Shown piece after piece: positions 19,869-28,487 of a DNA stretch of 54,274 nt. Position 1 is the stretch's first letter. Each line of letters begins with the position of its first letter. The stretch lies in assembly GCA_903887375.1 (NCBI GenBank), contig CAISPN010000044.1:1-54274 (forward strand), read 5' to 3'. The position numbers were made by a program, and so were the translations under genes. This DNA comes from an uncultured cyanobacterium. Its GTDB lineage: Bacteria; Cyanobacteriota; Cyanobacteriia; Cyanobacteriales; Microcystaceae. Below the pieces are notes generated by a model that saw nothing but the letters and a program-made list of their open reading frames with translations, was not told the DNA's origin and made no database searches.

Positions 19869-22401
19869 ATGCAACCAACTTTGAAGCAATTTTAGCATCG
19901 ACTGGCCTAGAAAAAAGGTAACCTTGTCCCATTTCACAACGCATACGGACAAGTTGCTTGAGCTGGATAATATTCTCAACTCCTTCTGCAACGACATTCA
20001 TATTGAGGGCATGAGCCAGAGTGATGATAGTTTTGATAATGATATTGTCATTAGTATCCATAAGGCGAACAAAGGATTGATCAATCTTGACAGTATCAAT
20101 TGGTAAATCATGTAGCCGACTCAAGGAGGAATAACCAGTGCCAAAATCATCTATACATAATCTAATCCCTAGATCCCTCAATCCTTCTAGTATGCTAATC
20201 TCATTACCTAAAGTTTCCATGATGGCACTTTCAGTAATTTCTACCTTTAGATGATGTCCTTCTATGCCCACATCTTGCAAAATCTCACTGATTTGCTCTA
20301 GTAGATCTGCTTGTCTAAATTGATAAATAGAAAAGTTCACATTTAGGGAAAGATGTTCAATATTTTGGTATTGGCTTTTCCATTGCTTGATCTGTTGACA
20401 AGCCTGGCGAAAGGTCCAAAGTCCCACTGTTTTAATTAAGCCCATCTCTTCCATGAGGGGAATAAAATATGCAGGGGAAATCAATCCCTTACTTGGATGT
20501 TCCCAACGCAATAAAGCCTCAAATCCACTAAGTCTGCCTGTTGTTAAAGTATATATTGGCTGATAGTGCAGATTAAGTTCACCTCTATCGAGAGCGCCAT
20601 AGAGTTCATTTTCTATTTGCAGGCGATTAATTAGGCTATTTTGTACTGCTGAAGAAAAGAAGGCGTAGGTTCCTTTGCCTTTTGATTTAGCCTGGTACAT
20701 AGCAATATCAGCATCGCGCAAAATCTGCTCTGGCAAGCGATATTCACTCTTGCCTACTGCAATACCAATACTACAATTGCTAAAAATCTTCTCCTGATTG
20801 AGATTAAAGGGAAGGATAAACATTTTTTGTAATTTATTGACCAGTTCCAAAACCTCTTCGATCTTTTGGAAGTTTTCAATAAGGATCACAAATTCATCCC
20901 CACTGAGCCTTGAAAGACTTTGCTCTTGGCTCAAAAGATTATTTAGACGCTGAGAGACTTCGTATAGTAGTTTGTCGCCTGCTGAATGACCGAGGCTGTC
21001 ATTGATTAATTTAAAACCATCCAAATCAACAAACAAAAGAGCATATTGATAGCTAGATTGCTTTTTAGAAATGCTGATCATTGTTTTAAGTTTTTCGATC
21101 AACCAATTACGGTTACGCAATCCAGTGAGAGCATCATTGTAAACCTGATAAATTAGCTGTTCTTCGGCTTGGCGACGTTTGGTAATTTCTTCAACAGTTC
21201 CCTCGTAGTAAAGCAAGTCTCCATTTTGGTCACAAACTGCTCTGATATTTTGCGAAATCCAAACGATATTCCCATTGGTTTGATAGATCTGTGATTCAAA
21301 ATTTTCAACATGTCCATCTTTTTCTAGCAGATAAAAAAGTCTATTTTTATCTGCTAGATCTATATAGATACCATCGATTGTGTTTCTTTGGCTCAATTCA
21401 TGTATTGACTGACAGCCATAGATCTTTAATAAAGCTGGATTGGCACTTAAATAATATCCCTCAGAAGTATATTGAAATATGCCTTGGTTAATATTTTCAA
21501 AGATAGTACGATACTTTGTCTCAGCTTGCTGGAGAGATAATTTCATTTGATTAGCCTCAAGTGCTATTCCGGCAAGATAAGATACGGTTTCTAGTAATTT
21601 AATATCTCCTGCATTTGTTGCGTTGCTCTGGTGATAGTAAATAGTTATATTGCCAAACAATTCGCAAGTGGAAGAAACTATTGGAAAAGAAAGAAATGCC
21701 TGCAAATCATAGTCAAGAAATCTTTTTTTTAATTCTGGACATTGGTATTCTGAACCAATTGGTAGTTCTTGTAATTGTTGTTTTAACTCTAGGGGCAAGT
21801 TTGAGGCTCTGTGACAACTCAGGTGAGTTTTTTCTGCATTAGCCAACATAATAGAACAAAAAAGATCAAGAGCAACTTCTTTTACTAATTTAACCAACTG
21901 CTGTAGTATCTCATCTAAGTGAGAGCCCCTGGCGATCGTCTCAAGAACCTCAACTTGTTTGGAAATAATCAGCTCGCCTACCTTTAGTCGGGAAATATCA
22001 GTTAGAAGTCCTTGGAGAGAATTTTTCAGCGTTTTTGCCTTTTCTAGGATCCACTTTTGCTGACCATTTTTGGTAAAGATGCGATATTCTATTTCGTAGC
22101 TCTGTTGGTTAGCTATTGCCTTTTCTATTTCAATTTGCAGGGGAAGCAAGTCTTCAGGATGAACAATACTGTGGTAGTCAAGGCTCTTGAGTTCAAAGAC
22201 TTGGTAGCCAGTTAGTTCGTAGCAACCACCTAAAATATCCCTCATGAATCTTTGGGAAGATGATTGCAAATGTCCTGTAAAGACAACACCAAGTAATGTA
22301 TTATCCAAAAATGCTGAAAGCTTTATATCCTCACCAAATGACTCCTGAAAAGCTGGGGGAGAGTTGCCAGCAATAAAACTATCAGTACCTTTGTTGTCCA
22401 T
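19855..22401 (-). CDS. PAS-GAF-PAS-GGDEF-EAL cyclic-di-GMP signalling protein
   Basis: This 848-residue protein has, in order, a PAS fold (about 30-140), a GAF-like domain (about 150-285), a second PAS with PAC (about 290-410), GGDEF (about 415-580) and EAL (about 590-835). The GGDEF signature reads SGDEF, a variant that can be active in some enzymes. The EAL domain keeps all key residues: FEALLRW, EITESAIM, DDFGTGYSSLSRLH and AEGVEN. I therefore expect phosphodiesterase activity, with cyclase activity uncertain. No transmembrane segment is seen, so it is probably a cytosolic sensor. It is divergent from the ClC gene. Confidence 0.92.
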   Translation of the reverse strand: MDNKGTDSFIAGNSPPAFQESFGEDIKLSAFLDNTLLGVVFTGHLQSSSQRFMRDILGGCYELTGYQVFELKSLDYHSIVHPEDLLPLQIEIEKAIANQQSYEIEYRIFTKNGQQKWILEKAKTLKNSLQGLLTDISRLKVGELIISKQVEVLETIARGSHLDEILQQLVKLVKEVALDLFCSIMLANAEKTHLSCHRASNLPLELKQQLQELPIGSEYQCPELKKRFLDYDLQAFLSFPIVSSTCELFGNITIYYHQSNATNAGDIKLLETVSYLAGIALEANQMKLSLQQAETKYRTIFENINQGIFQYTSEGYYLSANPALLKIYGCQSIHELSQRNTIDGIYIDLADKNRLFYLLEKDGHVENFESQIYQTNGNIVWISQNIRAVCDQNGDLLYYEGTVEEITKRRQAEEQLIYQVYNDALTGLRNRNWLIEKLKTMISISKKQSSYQYALLFVDLDGFKLINDSLGHSAGDKLLYEVSQRLNNLLSQEQSLSRLSGDEFVILIENFQKIEEVLELVNKLQKMFILPFNLNQEKIFSNCSIGIAVGKSEYRLPEQILRDADIAMYQAKSKGKGTYAFFSSAVQNSLINRLQIENELYGALDRGELNLHYQPIYTLTTGRLSGFEALLRWEHPSKGLISPAYFIPLMEEMGLIKTVGLWTFRQACQQIKQWKSQYQNIEHLSLNVNFSIYQFRQADLLEQISEILQDVGIEGHHLKVEITESAIMETLGNEISILEGLRDLGIRLCIDDFGTGYSSLSRLHDLPIDTVKIDQSFVRLMDTNDNIIIKTIITLAHALNMNVVAEGVENIIQLKQLVRMRCEMGQGYLFSRPVDAKIASKLVAFNTS

Positions 22402-22470
22402 CCAATTTGCTTAACTGATGATATCAGTATACGTAGATTAAATTATACATTTTTTGTAGGATCAATTGCG

Positions 22471-23742
22471 ATGAGTAGACTACGTTATGTTTCTGACAGG
22501 TTACTTGTTGTCTATGCAATCTATCTAGGCGTTATAGTTGGTCTGTTTTCTTCTGTCTACTACTATCTCTTGAAATGGGGAACCAACACAATTTGGCACA
22601 ATCTATCTACTACAAATGAACAACTTAGTCATTATGGCTGGATTATCACCACAATAGGAGGCCTATTAGTTGGCTTGGCCGTAAAATACTTCAGTGTTTC
22701 TGGTGGAATGAGTGAGGTTGTAGGCGAGATTCACGAAAGTGGCTATCTGAATTATAAAAAAATTCCTGGTATGTTGATAGCCTCTTTACTTTCTTTGATT
22801 GCCGGCAGTAGTGTAGGACCAGAGGCGCCTTTGGTTGATATCAATGGCAGTATTGGTAGTTTGCTAGGAAAAAAGCTGAAATTAAAGCAAGAACAATTGA
22901 GAACCTTGACCTTTTGCGGGATTTCTGCAGCTTTAGGCGCTTTTTTTGGCTCTCCTTTAGGTAGTGCTATTTTTGCCCTGGAAATCCCACATCGTTTTGG
23001 TCTGGAATACTATGAATCTTTTATTCCTGTAGTTGTCTCAGCAATTGTTGGTTTTTTGGTCTTTCGCTTTTCTACTGGGCTGACTATAGGTGGCCAATAC
23101 AAATACCCGCATTATTCCAATTTTGCCGAGGGACTACATGCCCAAGATATCTTATATGCCCTATTAATAGGCGTGATCTGCGCTGCTACCGCATTTTTAT
23201 TTATAGCAATTTTTCGGCTAACTGGCCATCTAGTCTCTCCCTTAAAGAAAAATCCTGTTTTGTTAAATACTCTAGGTGGTTTAGGTATTGGGATAGCTGC
23301 TTTTTTTGTACCGCTTTCGCTGTTTTATGGCGAGGATCAGATTCAAACAATTATTGACCAGGGGTTTCAAATGGGATTAGGCTCACTACTAATTTTACTT
23401 TTGGTCAAAAGTTTGACAGTCAGCTTGAGTATTCATAGTGGTTTTCGAGGTGGTTTTGTTTTTCCTGTTTTTTTAATTGGGGTAACTCTAGGTTCTGTTA
23501 TTTCACTTGTATTTCCATTTATACCCCCTACGGTTTCACTGGTTTGTGCGACTGCGGCACTAGCAGCAGCCCTTTTAAAAACTCCTGTGAGTATGATTAT
23601 TGTTATCTCGGTCATTTCTGGTACGCATGTGATACCCTTGGTAACAGTTTCAGTGATCACCAGTTTACTTTTAACGGTAGGAACGGGAATTGTTTCTACT
23701 CAAAAACCACGACCTAGAATAGAAAATAACGCTGAGCCATAG
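22471..23742 (+). CDS. ClC family chloride channel or transporter
   Basis: The 423-residue integral membrane protein has the three ClC selectivity-filter motifs. These are [13 protein letters not shown] (family GxxxGPxxP), [13 protein letters not shown], and [19 protein letters not shown] near residue 325. Helices cover most of the length and no C-terminal CBS domains are present. The motif around the gating Glu is GPEAP, as in bacterial ClC proteins. Whether it is a channel or an H+ antiporter cannot be told safely. Its last 29 bp overlap the 3' end of ureC. Confidence 0.9.
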   Translation: MSRLRYVSDRLLVVYAIYLGVIVGLFSSVYYYLLKWGTNTIWHNLSTTNEQLSHYGWIITTIGGLLVGLAVKYFSVSGGMSEVVGEIHESGYLNYKKIPGMLIASLLSLIAGSSVGPEAPLVDINGSIGSLLGKKLKLKQEQLRTLTFCGISAALGAFFGSPLGSAIFALEIPHRFGLEYYESFIPVVVSAIVGFLVFRFSTGLTIGGQYKYPHYSNFAEGLHAQDILYALLIGVICAATAFLFIAIFRLTGHLVSPLKKNPVLLNTLGGLGIGIAAFFVPLSLFYGEDQIQTIIDQGFQMGLGSLLILLLVKSLTVSLSIHSGFRGGFVFPVFLIGVTLGSVISLVFPFIPPTVSLVCATAALAAALLKTPVSMIIVISVISGTHVIPLVTVSVITSLLLTVGTGIVSTQKPRPRIENNAEP

Positions 23743-25423
23743 GCAGTACTGACATTGGCTCACAGGTTAACAATACACCATCAGCCTTGACTTGGTAGGT
23801 TTCTGGATCTACTTCGATTTCGGGCAGAGCATCATTTAGCTTGAGGTCTTTTTTGCTCAGATTGCGAGTATCTTGAACCGCTAAAGTCGCCTTGGTTAAT
23901 CCCAGTCTTTGGGGGATATCTTGCTCTAGAGCTATCTGAGAGAGAAAGAGAAGGGAGGTATTTTCAATAGCTGCGCCATAACTGGCAAACATCGGCCTAC
24001 CATAAACAGGACCGGGTGTAGGTATACTGGCATTGGCATCACCCATCTGGGCCCAGGCTACCATCCCGCCTTTGAGAACCATTTGAGGTTTAACTCCAAA
24101 GAAAGCCGGTTTCCAGAGAACTAGATCTGCCAGTTTACCTACTTCCACCGAGCCGACATATTGGGAAATACCATGAGTAATAGCAGGGTTAATTGTGTAT
24201 TTGGCGATATAGCGCTTAGCTCTATGGTTATCATTTCTGGAGGAATCTTCAGCCAGAGCGCCTCTTTGGACTTTCATCTTGTGGGCGCTTTGCCAGGTGC
24301 GCAATATCACTTCTCCAATGCGACCCATTGCCTGTGAGTCAGATGAAATCATACTAAAAGCGCCTAGATCATGTAGGATATCTTCTGCAGCAATCGTCTC
24401 AGAGCGGATTCTTGATTCAGCAAAAGCTACATCTTCAGGAATAAAAGGATCTAAGTGATGGCAGACCATCAACATATCTAGGTGTTCTTCTAGAGTATTG
24501 GTGGTATAGGGTCTGGTGGGATTAGTAGAAGAGGGTAAGACATTGGCTTGTCCACATACCCTTATGATATCGGGCGCGTGCCCACCACCTGCTCCTTCTG
24601 TATGGTAGGTATGGATAGTGCGATCTTTAAAAGCTCCTATGGTCGATTCGACAAAACCTGCTTCATTGAGTGTATCGGTATGGATCGCTACTTGAACATC
24701 ATATTGATCTGCAACAGAGAGGCATTGATCGATAGCACTAGGAGTTGTACCCCAATCCTCATGCAATTTGAGTCCTATCGCACCAGCTTCAACTTGTTCT
24801 ATTAAAGCTTCTGGTTGGCTACTGTTGCCTTTACCCAAAAATCCAATATTCATCGCAAAGGCTTGAGCTGATTGGAGCATGCGATAAATGTTCCATGGTC
24901 CTGGGGTGCAGGTAGTTGCAGTGGTCCCAGCTGTAGGTCCAGTTCCTCCACCAATCATGGTAGTGATTCCAGAGGCAAGGGCTACTTCAATTTGTTGTGG
25001 ACAAATAAAGTGCACATGGGTATCAATTGCGCCTGCGGTGATGATATGGCTTTCTCCAGCAATGATTTCAGTTCCTGGGCCAATGATGATATCGACTCCA
25101 GGTTGGGTGTGAGGATTGCCGGCTTTGCCAATAGCGGCTATAATCCCATCTTTAATGGCAATATCGGCTTTGACTATTCCCCACCAATCAAGGATCAGAG
25201 CATTGGTGATTACTAGATCTACTGCGCCATCTGCATTTGAGATAGGTGATTGGCCCATTCCATCTCTTATGACCTTACCACCTCCAAATTTCACCTCATC
25301 TCCGTAAACGGTATAATCGCGCTCTACTTCTATGATCAATTCTGTATCTGCCAAGCGAATGCGATCTCCAACTGTAGGACCATAGATCCCTGCATAGGCC
25401 TTGCGGTCGATAAAGTTACTCAT
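23714..25423 (-). CDS. ureC: urease subunit alpha
   Basis: This 569-residue catalytic subunit hydrolyses urea to ammonia and carbamate using two nickel ions. It has the nickel-binding HVHF, the carbamylated Lys in [10 protein letters not shown], a His in [10 protein letters not shown], the mobile-flap [22 protein letters not shown] split around its catalytic His, and the N-terminal [19 protein letters not shown]. Length is exactly that of the family. It is the last gene of ureA-ureB-ureC, 4 bp after ureB. The accessory genes ureD, E, F and G are not in this window. Confidence 0.97.
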   Translation of the reverse strand: MSNFIDRKAYAGIYGPTVGDRIRLADTELIIEVERDYTVYGDEVKFGGGKVIRDGMGQSPISNADGAVDLVITNALILDWWGIVKADIAIKDGIIAAIGKAGNPHTQPGVDIIIGPGTEIIAGESHIITAGAIDTHVHFICPQQIEVALASGITTMIGGGTGPTAGTTATTCTPGPWNIYRMLQSAQAFAMNIGFLGKGNSSQPEALIEQVEAGAIGLKLHEDWGTTPSAIDQCLSVADQYDVQVAIHTDTLNEAGFVESTIGAFKDRTIHTYHTEGAGGGHAPDIIRVCGQANVLPSSTNPTRPYTTNTLEEHLDMLMVCHHLDPFIPEDVAFAESRIRSETIAAEDILHDLGAFSMISSDSQAMGRIGEVILRTWQSAHKMKVQRGALAEDSSRNDNHRAKRYIAKYTINPAITHGISQYVGSVEVGKLADLVLWKPAFFGVKPQMVLKGGMVAWAQMGDANASIPTPGPVYGRPMFASYGAAIENTSLLFLSQIALEQDIPQRLGLTKATLAVQDTRNLSKKDLKLNDALPEIEVDPETYQVKADGVLLTCEPMSVLPMAQRYFLF

Positions 25424-25427
25424 TACT

Positions 25428-25739
25428 TTAATCCTCTAATGCTCCGTTGATTAGATTGTTAAATCCATAGATTTCTCTGCTACCACCAAATGCTACTAGT
25501 TGCACTTTTTTTTCATCACCTGGTTCAAACCGCAGGGAAAACCCAGCAGGAATATCCAAATGCATTCCTCTAGATAGTTCCCGCTCAAAAACTAGGTAGC
25601 TATTGACTTCGTAGAAGTGAAAATGGGAGCCAATTTGAATGGGGCGATCTCCAGTATTGGCAACAGTGACTGTTACAGTAGTTCGGCCAACATTGAGTTC
25701 AATTTGACCGCTTTCGGGGAAGACTTCTCCTGGAATCAT
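25428..25739 (-). CDS. ureB: urease subunit beta
   Basis: The 103-residue protein begins [11 protein letters not shown], as nearly all beta subunits do. It contains [19 protein letters not shown] and ends with the conserved [10 protein letters not shown]. It is a structural part of the urease trimer. It sits 12 bp after ureA and 4 bp before ureC. Confidence 0.96.
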   Translation of the reverse strand: MIPGEVFPESGQIELNVGRTTVTVTVANTGDRPIQIGSHFHFYEVNSYLVFERELSRGMHLDIPAGFSLRFEPGDEKKVQLVAFGGSREIYGFNNLINGALED

Positions 25740-25751
25740 AATTGTTAATTT

Positions 25752-26054
25752 TTATGTAATAGGATTATGTACAGTAACAAGTTTAGTGCCATCGGGAAAT
25801 GTAGCCTCTACTTGAACTTCATAGAGCATTTCGGCTATACCATCAATTACATCTTCACGTTTAAGCAATGTAGCTCCGAAGCTCATCAGTTCAGCAACCG
25901 AACGCCCTTCTCTGGCACCTTCTAAAATGGCAGCAGAGATATAGGCTAGCGATTCAGGATAGTTCAATTTTAATCCTTTGTTTTTGCGCCGCTCTGCAAG
26001 CAAGGCTGCAGTGAAAATTAGAAGTTTATCTTTTTCCTGGGGAGTAAGGTGCAT
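25752..26054 (-). CDS. ureA: urease subunit gamma
   Basis: The 100-residue protein matches the gamma subunit along its whole length: [30 protein letters not shown] and [20 protein letters not shown]. It is the first clear gene of the ureABC unit. A good AAGGAGT ribosome-binding site lies 7 to 8 bp before the ATG. I found no GTA-N8-TAC NtcA site directly upstream. Confidence 0.97.
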   Translation of the reverse strand: MHLTPQEKDKLLIFTAALLAERRKNKGLKLNYPESLAYISAAILEGAREGRSVAELMSFGATLLKREDVIDGIAEMLYEVQVEATFPDGTKLVTVHNPIT

Positions 26055-26072
26055 TTGTTGACTCCTTAAATC

Positions 26073-26348
26073 TCAATATATTTTACTGCTAATAATCATT
26101 ACACTTGCAGCCATTACCAAATTATCAAAGTAACTTGATATAGTGCTTTTGTTTTTTATTGTGTGCTCTGCAGCGTGCCATTCCAAATCGTTGTTTGCCA
26201 ATTGAGCAATACCCGTTTGAAAATCAAGATTTCTATGATCTAGCTTCATTTTTTCATGTCCGTCTGGATTATATATACTTTGTACGTATGATAAGATACT
26301 GAATAAATTAAGACTAAAAATTGTAATAACTAAATGAATATTCGCCAA
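26073..26348 (-). CDS. possible small ORF or gene remnant upstream of ureA
   Basis: The 91-codon frame ends 18 bp before ureA. Its first 30 codons lie antisense to the start of the DUF4345 gene and look non-coding. The later part, with LDHRNLDFQTGIAQLANN and DLEWHAAEH, looks more like real protein, and the WHAAEH motif resembles metal-binding motifs of small enzymes. I cannot name a family. It may be the fragment of a decayed gene. It does not resemble ureD, which would be expected here in some cyanobacteria. Confidence 0.25.
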   Translation of the reverse strand: MANIHLVITIFSLNLFSILSYVQSIYNPDGHEKMKLDHRNLDFQTGIAQLANNDLEWHAAEHTIKNKSTISSYFDNLVMAASVMIISSKIY

Positions 26349-26710
26349 ATTTTTCTTTTAATCACGGCAATTGGTTTAATACCAATAGCCTTATCATATG
26401 GACTGCTACCACAGAAAAGCCTTAGTTATTTATTTGAATCGAACTATCAAATATAAATGGTTTCCACATATTTCGAGCAGTGATGGGTTTATATTTTGCG
26501 TTGTTGAGTTTCTGGATTGTCGGTGCTTTTAAAGTTCAGTTAAGACAAGCCGCACTTTATAGTCTTACCGTATTTATGTTTGGGTTGGCTATAGGTAGAG
26601 TTTTAAGTATTGTTGTAGATGGTATACCTAGTTGGCTATTAATCGGCTATTTGGGATTAGAAGTTATTTGTGGTACTTTGGGTGTAATTTTATTGAAAAA
26701 ATCAGACTAA
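26334..26710 (+). pseudogene. frameshifted DUF4345 membrane protein
   Basis: Two overlapping frames join into one DUF4345-like protein. ATG 26334 opens a frame with MNIRQIFLLITAIGLIPIAL and LLPQKSLSYLF that stops at TAA 26454-26456. The next frame, read without its own start, continues NINGFHIFRAVMGLYFALLS, then IGRVLSIVVDG, to 26710. The HIFRAVMGLY segment is the expected direct continuation. A single-base indel around 26440-26456 explains both. If translation re-started at ATG 26480 only a 76-residue C-terminal piece would be made. It is either a true pseudogene or a sequencing error. Confidence 0.8.
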
Positions 26711-26763
26711 GAGTAAAACCTGTCAAATATCAACTATCTTGATAGATTGGCGATTAATACAGA

Positions 26764-27420
26764 CTAGGGAGCCGGTACCACCGTGTAATATATTCCATTG
26801 GCACCATAAGATGGCTTGAACCACGTACTGCCACACTGGTAATAAGGTGAACCTAAAATAGGATTGCAAGCCACAGGAAGCACCGGATAAATGGCACCCA
26901 TAACGTATGTAGGGTGAGAAGCGTTGTATGTTGCTGTAGCAGCGGCAGTAACTGCGGCAGCACCGGCAACTGCGGCAGCACCGGCAGCCCAACCACCACA
27001 GTTATAACATCCGCTTCCATAGTAGTTCACAGTAGTGGGTGGATGGTATCCAGAATAATATGCACTATTCGTTGGCGCATAGTATGCACCGCCATAGTGA
27101 ACATCTCCGTACCCCGATGGACTAGTATATGAGGAAGTACCATAATGAGCATTCCCAGAAGCTGTCCCACCGTAAGCACCAGTTTTAGACCAGCCTCCAC
27201 CTGTATAATGAGTCGCACTACCACCGTAATAGTTGTTGTGTGTGGTACCTTCTCCAGCATTGTGTGATGTACTTGTACCCCAAGCGCTTTCATGCGTCGT
27301 AGATCCTTGACTGTGTGATGTACTGCCACCATATCGGTTCCCGTGGAAAAAGGCATGTGCTGGACTAGAACAAAATACTATTATCGAAATACCTGTCAAA
27401 ACAATAGCAGCGTTTTTCAT
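26764..27420 (-). CDS. secreted Gly/Tyr/His-rich low-complexity protein
   Basis: The preferred ATG at 27418-27420 has a GAGGA sequence about 11 nt upstream; a TTG six codons earlier is unlikely. The 218-residue product has a clean signal peptide ending at SSPAHA. Residues about 25-110 are a low-complexity array of short Gly-Gly-Ser/Thr-x-x-His units with many Tyr. Next come HPPTTVNYYGSGCYNCGG and an Ala-rich hydrophobic stretch (about 145-165), then a C-terminal part with two more Cys. I do not recognise a named family. It lies 38 bp downstream of the DUF2092 gene and is probably secreted with it or bound at the cell surface. The composition is unlike the neighbouring core genes, so transfer is possible. 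Confidence 0.7.
   Translation of the reverse strand: MKNAAIVLTGISIIVFCSSPAHAFFHGNRYGGSTSHSQGSTTHESAWGTSTSHNAGEGTTHNNYYGGSATHYTGGGWSKTGAYGGTASGNAHYGTSSYTSPSGYGDVHYGGAYYAPTNSAYYSGYHPPTTVNYYGSGCYNCGGWAAGAAAVAGAAAVTAAATATYNASHPTYVMGAIYPVLPVACNPILGSPYYQCGSTWFKPSYGANGIYYTVVPAP
26951..26986. repeat. perfect 18-bp tandem duplication
   Basis: The unit ACTGCGGCAGCACCGGCA occurs twice in direct succession (26951-26968, 26969-26986). It lies in frame within the Ala-rich segment of the secreted low-complexity protein and adds six residues per copy. Such repeats change length easily by slippage. Confidence 0.95.
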
Positions 27421-27458
27421 GGTGTTAATGTTCCTCAATGTTAAGGTGTGAATGTAGG

Positions 27459-28346
27459 TTATGGGTTTGGGTGCTTAAATTTAATACGTTTTGCATCATT
27501 AGCACGAGATGAAGCAAAAGTACCCGCAGGAATAGGAACATCTAGTTGCCAATTTGAAAATGTCACCTGATGCCGAAGTTTTAAAGGATCGTCAGAGTAT
27601 ACAGCACGAATCATTCGGGGAAGTTTATCTTCGCTGCCGATCCAAACTTGTGCAAACACTTTATTGGTGGCGATCACAAACATATCCGTCTTCGTTCCAT
27701 CAATAACCTTAGATTGACCAATGTAGAAAGCTATCTCCAGCTTATCAACAATGTCCTTATAGGGATCTGCCACAATCACGTCGCTAAATGGAAAATATAT
27801 GGCAGCATTATCATAAGCAAATTTGAGCAATGCATCGATAGTAGGCGGGGCATCAGCCACAGCAACTAGATTTTCTTCTGGTGCATATGCGATCATCGTT
27901 TTTCCATTGTAATAAAACTCAGAAGCAGGACCATCTCCAGGTACTATTATTTGCAGCTTATTGGGCCTTTGTAAAGTAACATTAGAAACCGTGTTGTAAG
28001 CTAGAGCAGGGCCAAGTCGACTAGGACTTTCGTAAGTAGTAACAGCAGTAAAAGTCATGGTTTGGGCACCAGAAAGACGATCACTCATGGCCTTCAGGAT
28101 ATCAAGGACCTTCTGTTCAATATTAGGATTAGGATTGGTTAAGGCAAGGGCGTTACTTTGCACCACCCCCCCTCTTTCGGTCGTTGGGTTTTGCTGTAGG
28201 TCATTAGCTTGTGCATCTTTGGTAAATAAGAGCTCAGTGAGTGAACAGACTGGAAATACGAACCCAAAAAACATTATCAGACTTGTCGTTGTCAGAATTT
28301 TTTTCATTGGAACAATTTGTTTTTTAGTCCAAAAATATGATTTCAT
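27459..28346 (-). CDS. DUF2092 family predicted periplasmic protein
   Basis: The frame from ATG 28346 gives 295 residues; an internal ATG at 28307 would place a normal signal peptide at the N-terminus (MKKILTTTSLIM, with a likely cut after DAQA), and I slightly prefer it. The mature part resembles DUF2092: LDILKAMSDRLSGAQTMTFTA, LQRPNKLQI, FYYNGKTMIAYAPEENLVAVAD and ASSRANDAKRIKF near the C-terminus. The family has a LolA/LolB-like fold that binds hydrophobic ligands, so a lipid-carrier role is possible but unproven. It is first in a two-gene unit with the low-complexity secreted protein. Confidence 0.78.
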   Translation of the reverse strand: MKSYFWTKKQIVPMKKILTTTSLIMFFGFVFPVCSLTELLFTKDAQANDLQQNPTTERGGVVQSNALALTNPNPNIEQKVLDILKAMSDRLSGAQTMTFTAVTTYESPSRLGPALAYNTVSNVTLQRPNKLQIIVPGDGPASEFYYNGKTMIAYAPEENLVAVADAPPTIDALLKFAYDNAAIYFPFSDVIVADPYKDIVDKLEIAFYIGQSKVIDGTKTDMFVIATNKVFAQVWIGSEDKLPRMIRAVYSDDPLKLRHQVTFSNWQLDVPIPAGTFASSRANDAKRIKFKHPNP

Positions 28347-28487
28347 AGGAAGTACTTATATTTAAAATTTTAGAACTATGCACATTCTCCCATAATATGA
28401 AGTTGTACGAACGACCTTTTTGATGGTCTCAATTGCTTATTTTTTGACCAACCCCTATATTCTTATCTTTACAAAAGCATAATCTTC

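Noticed and set aside
24872-25216. Long open frames antisense to ureC
   Set aside because: These are shadows of a highly conserved gene; their translations have no domain-like pattern.
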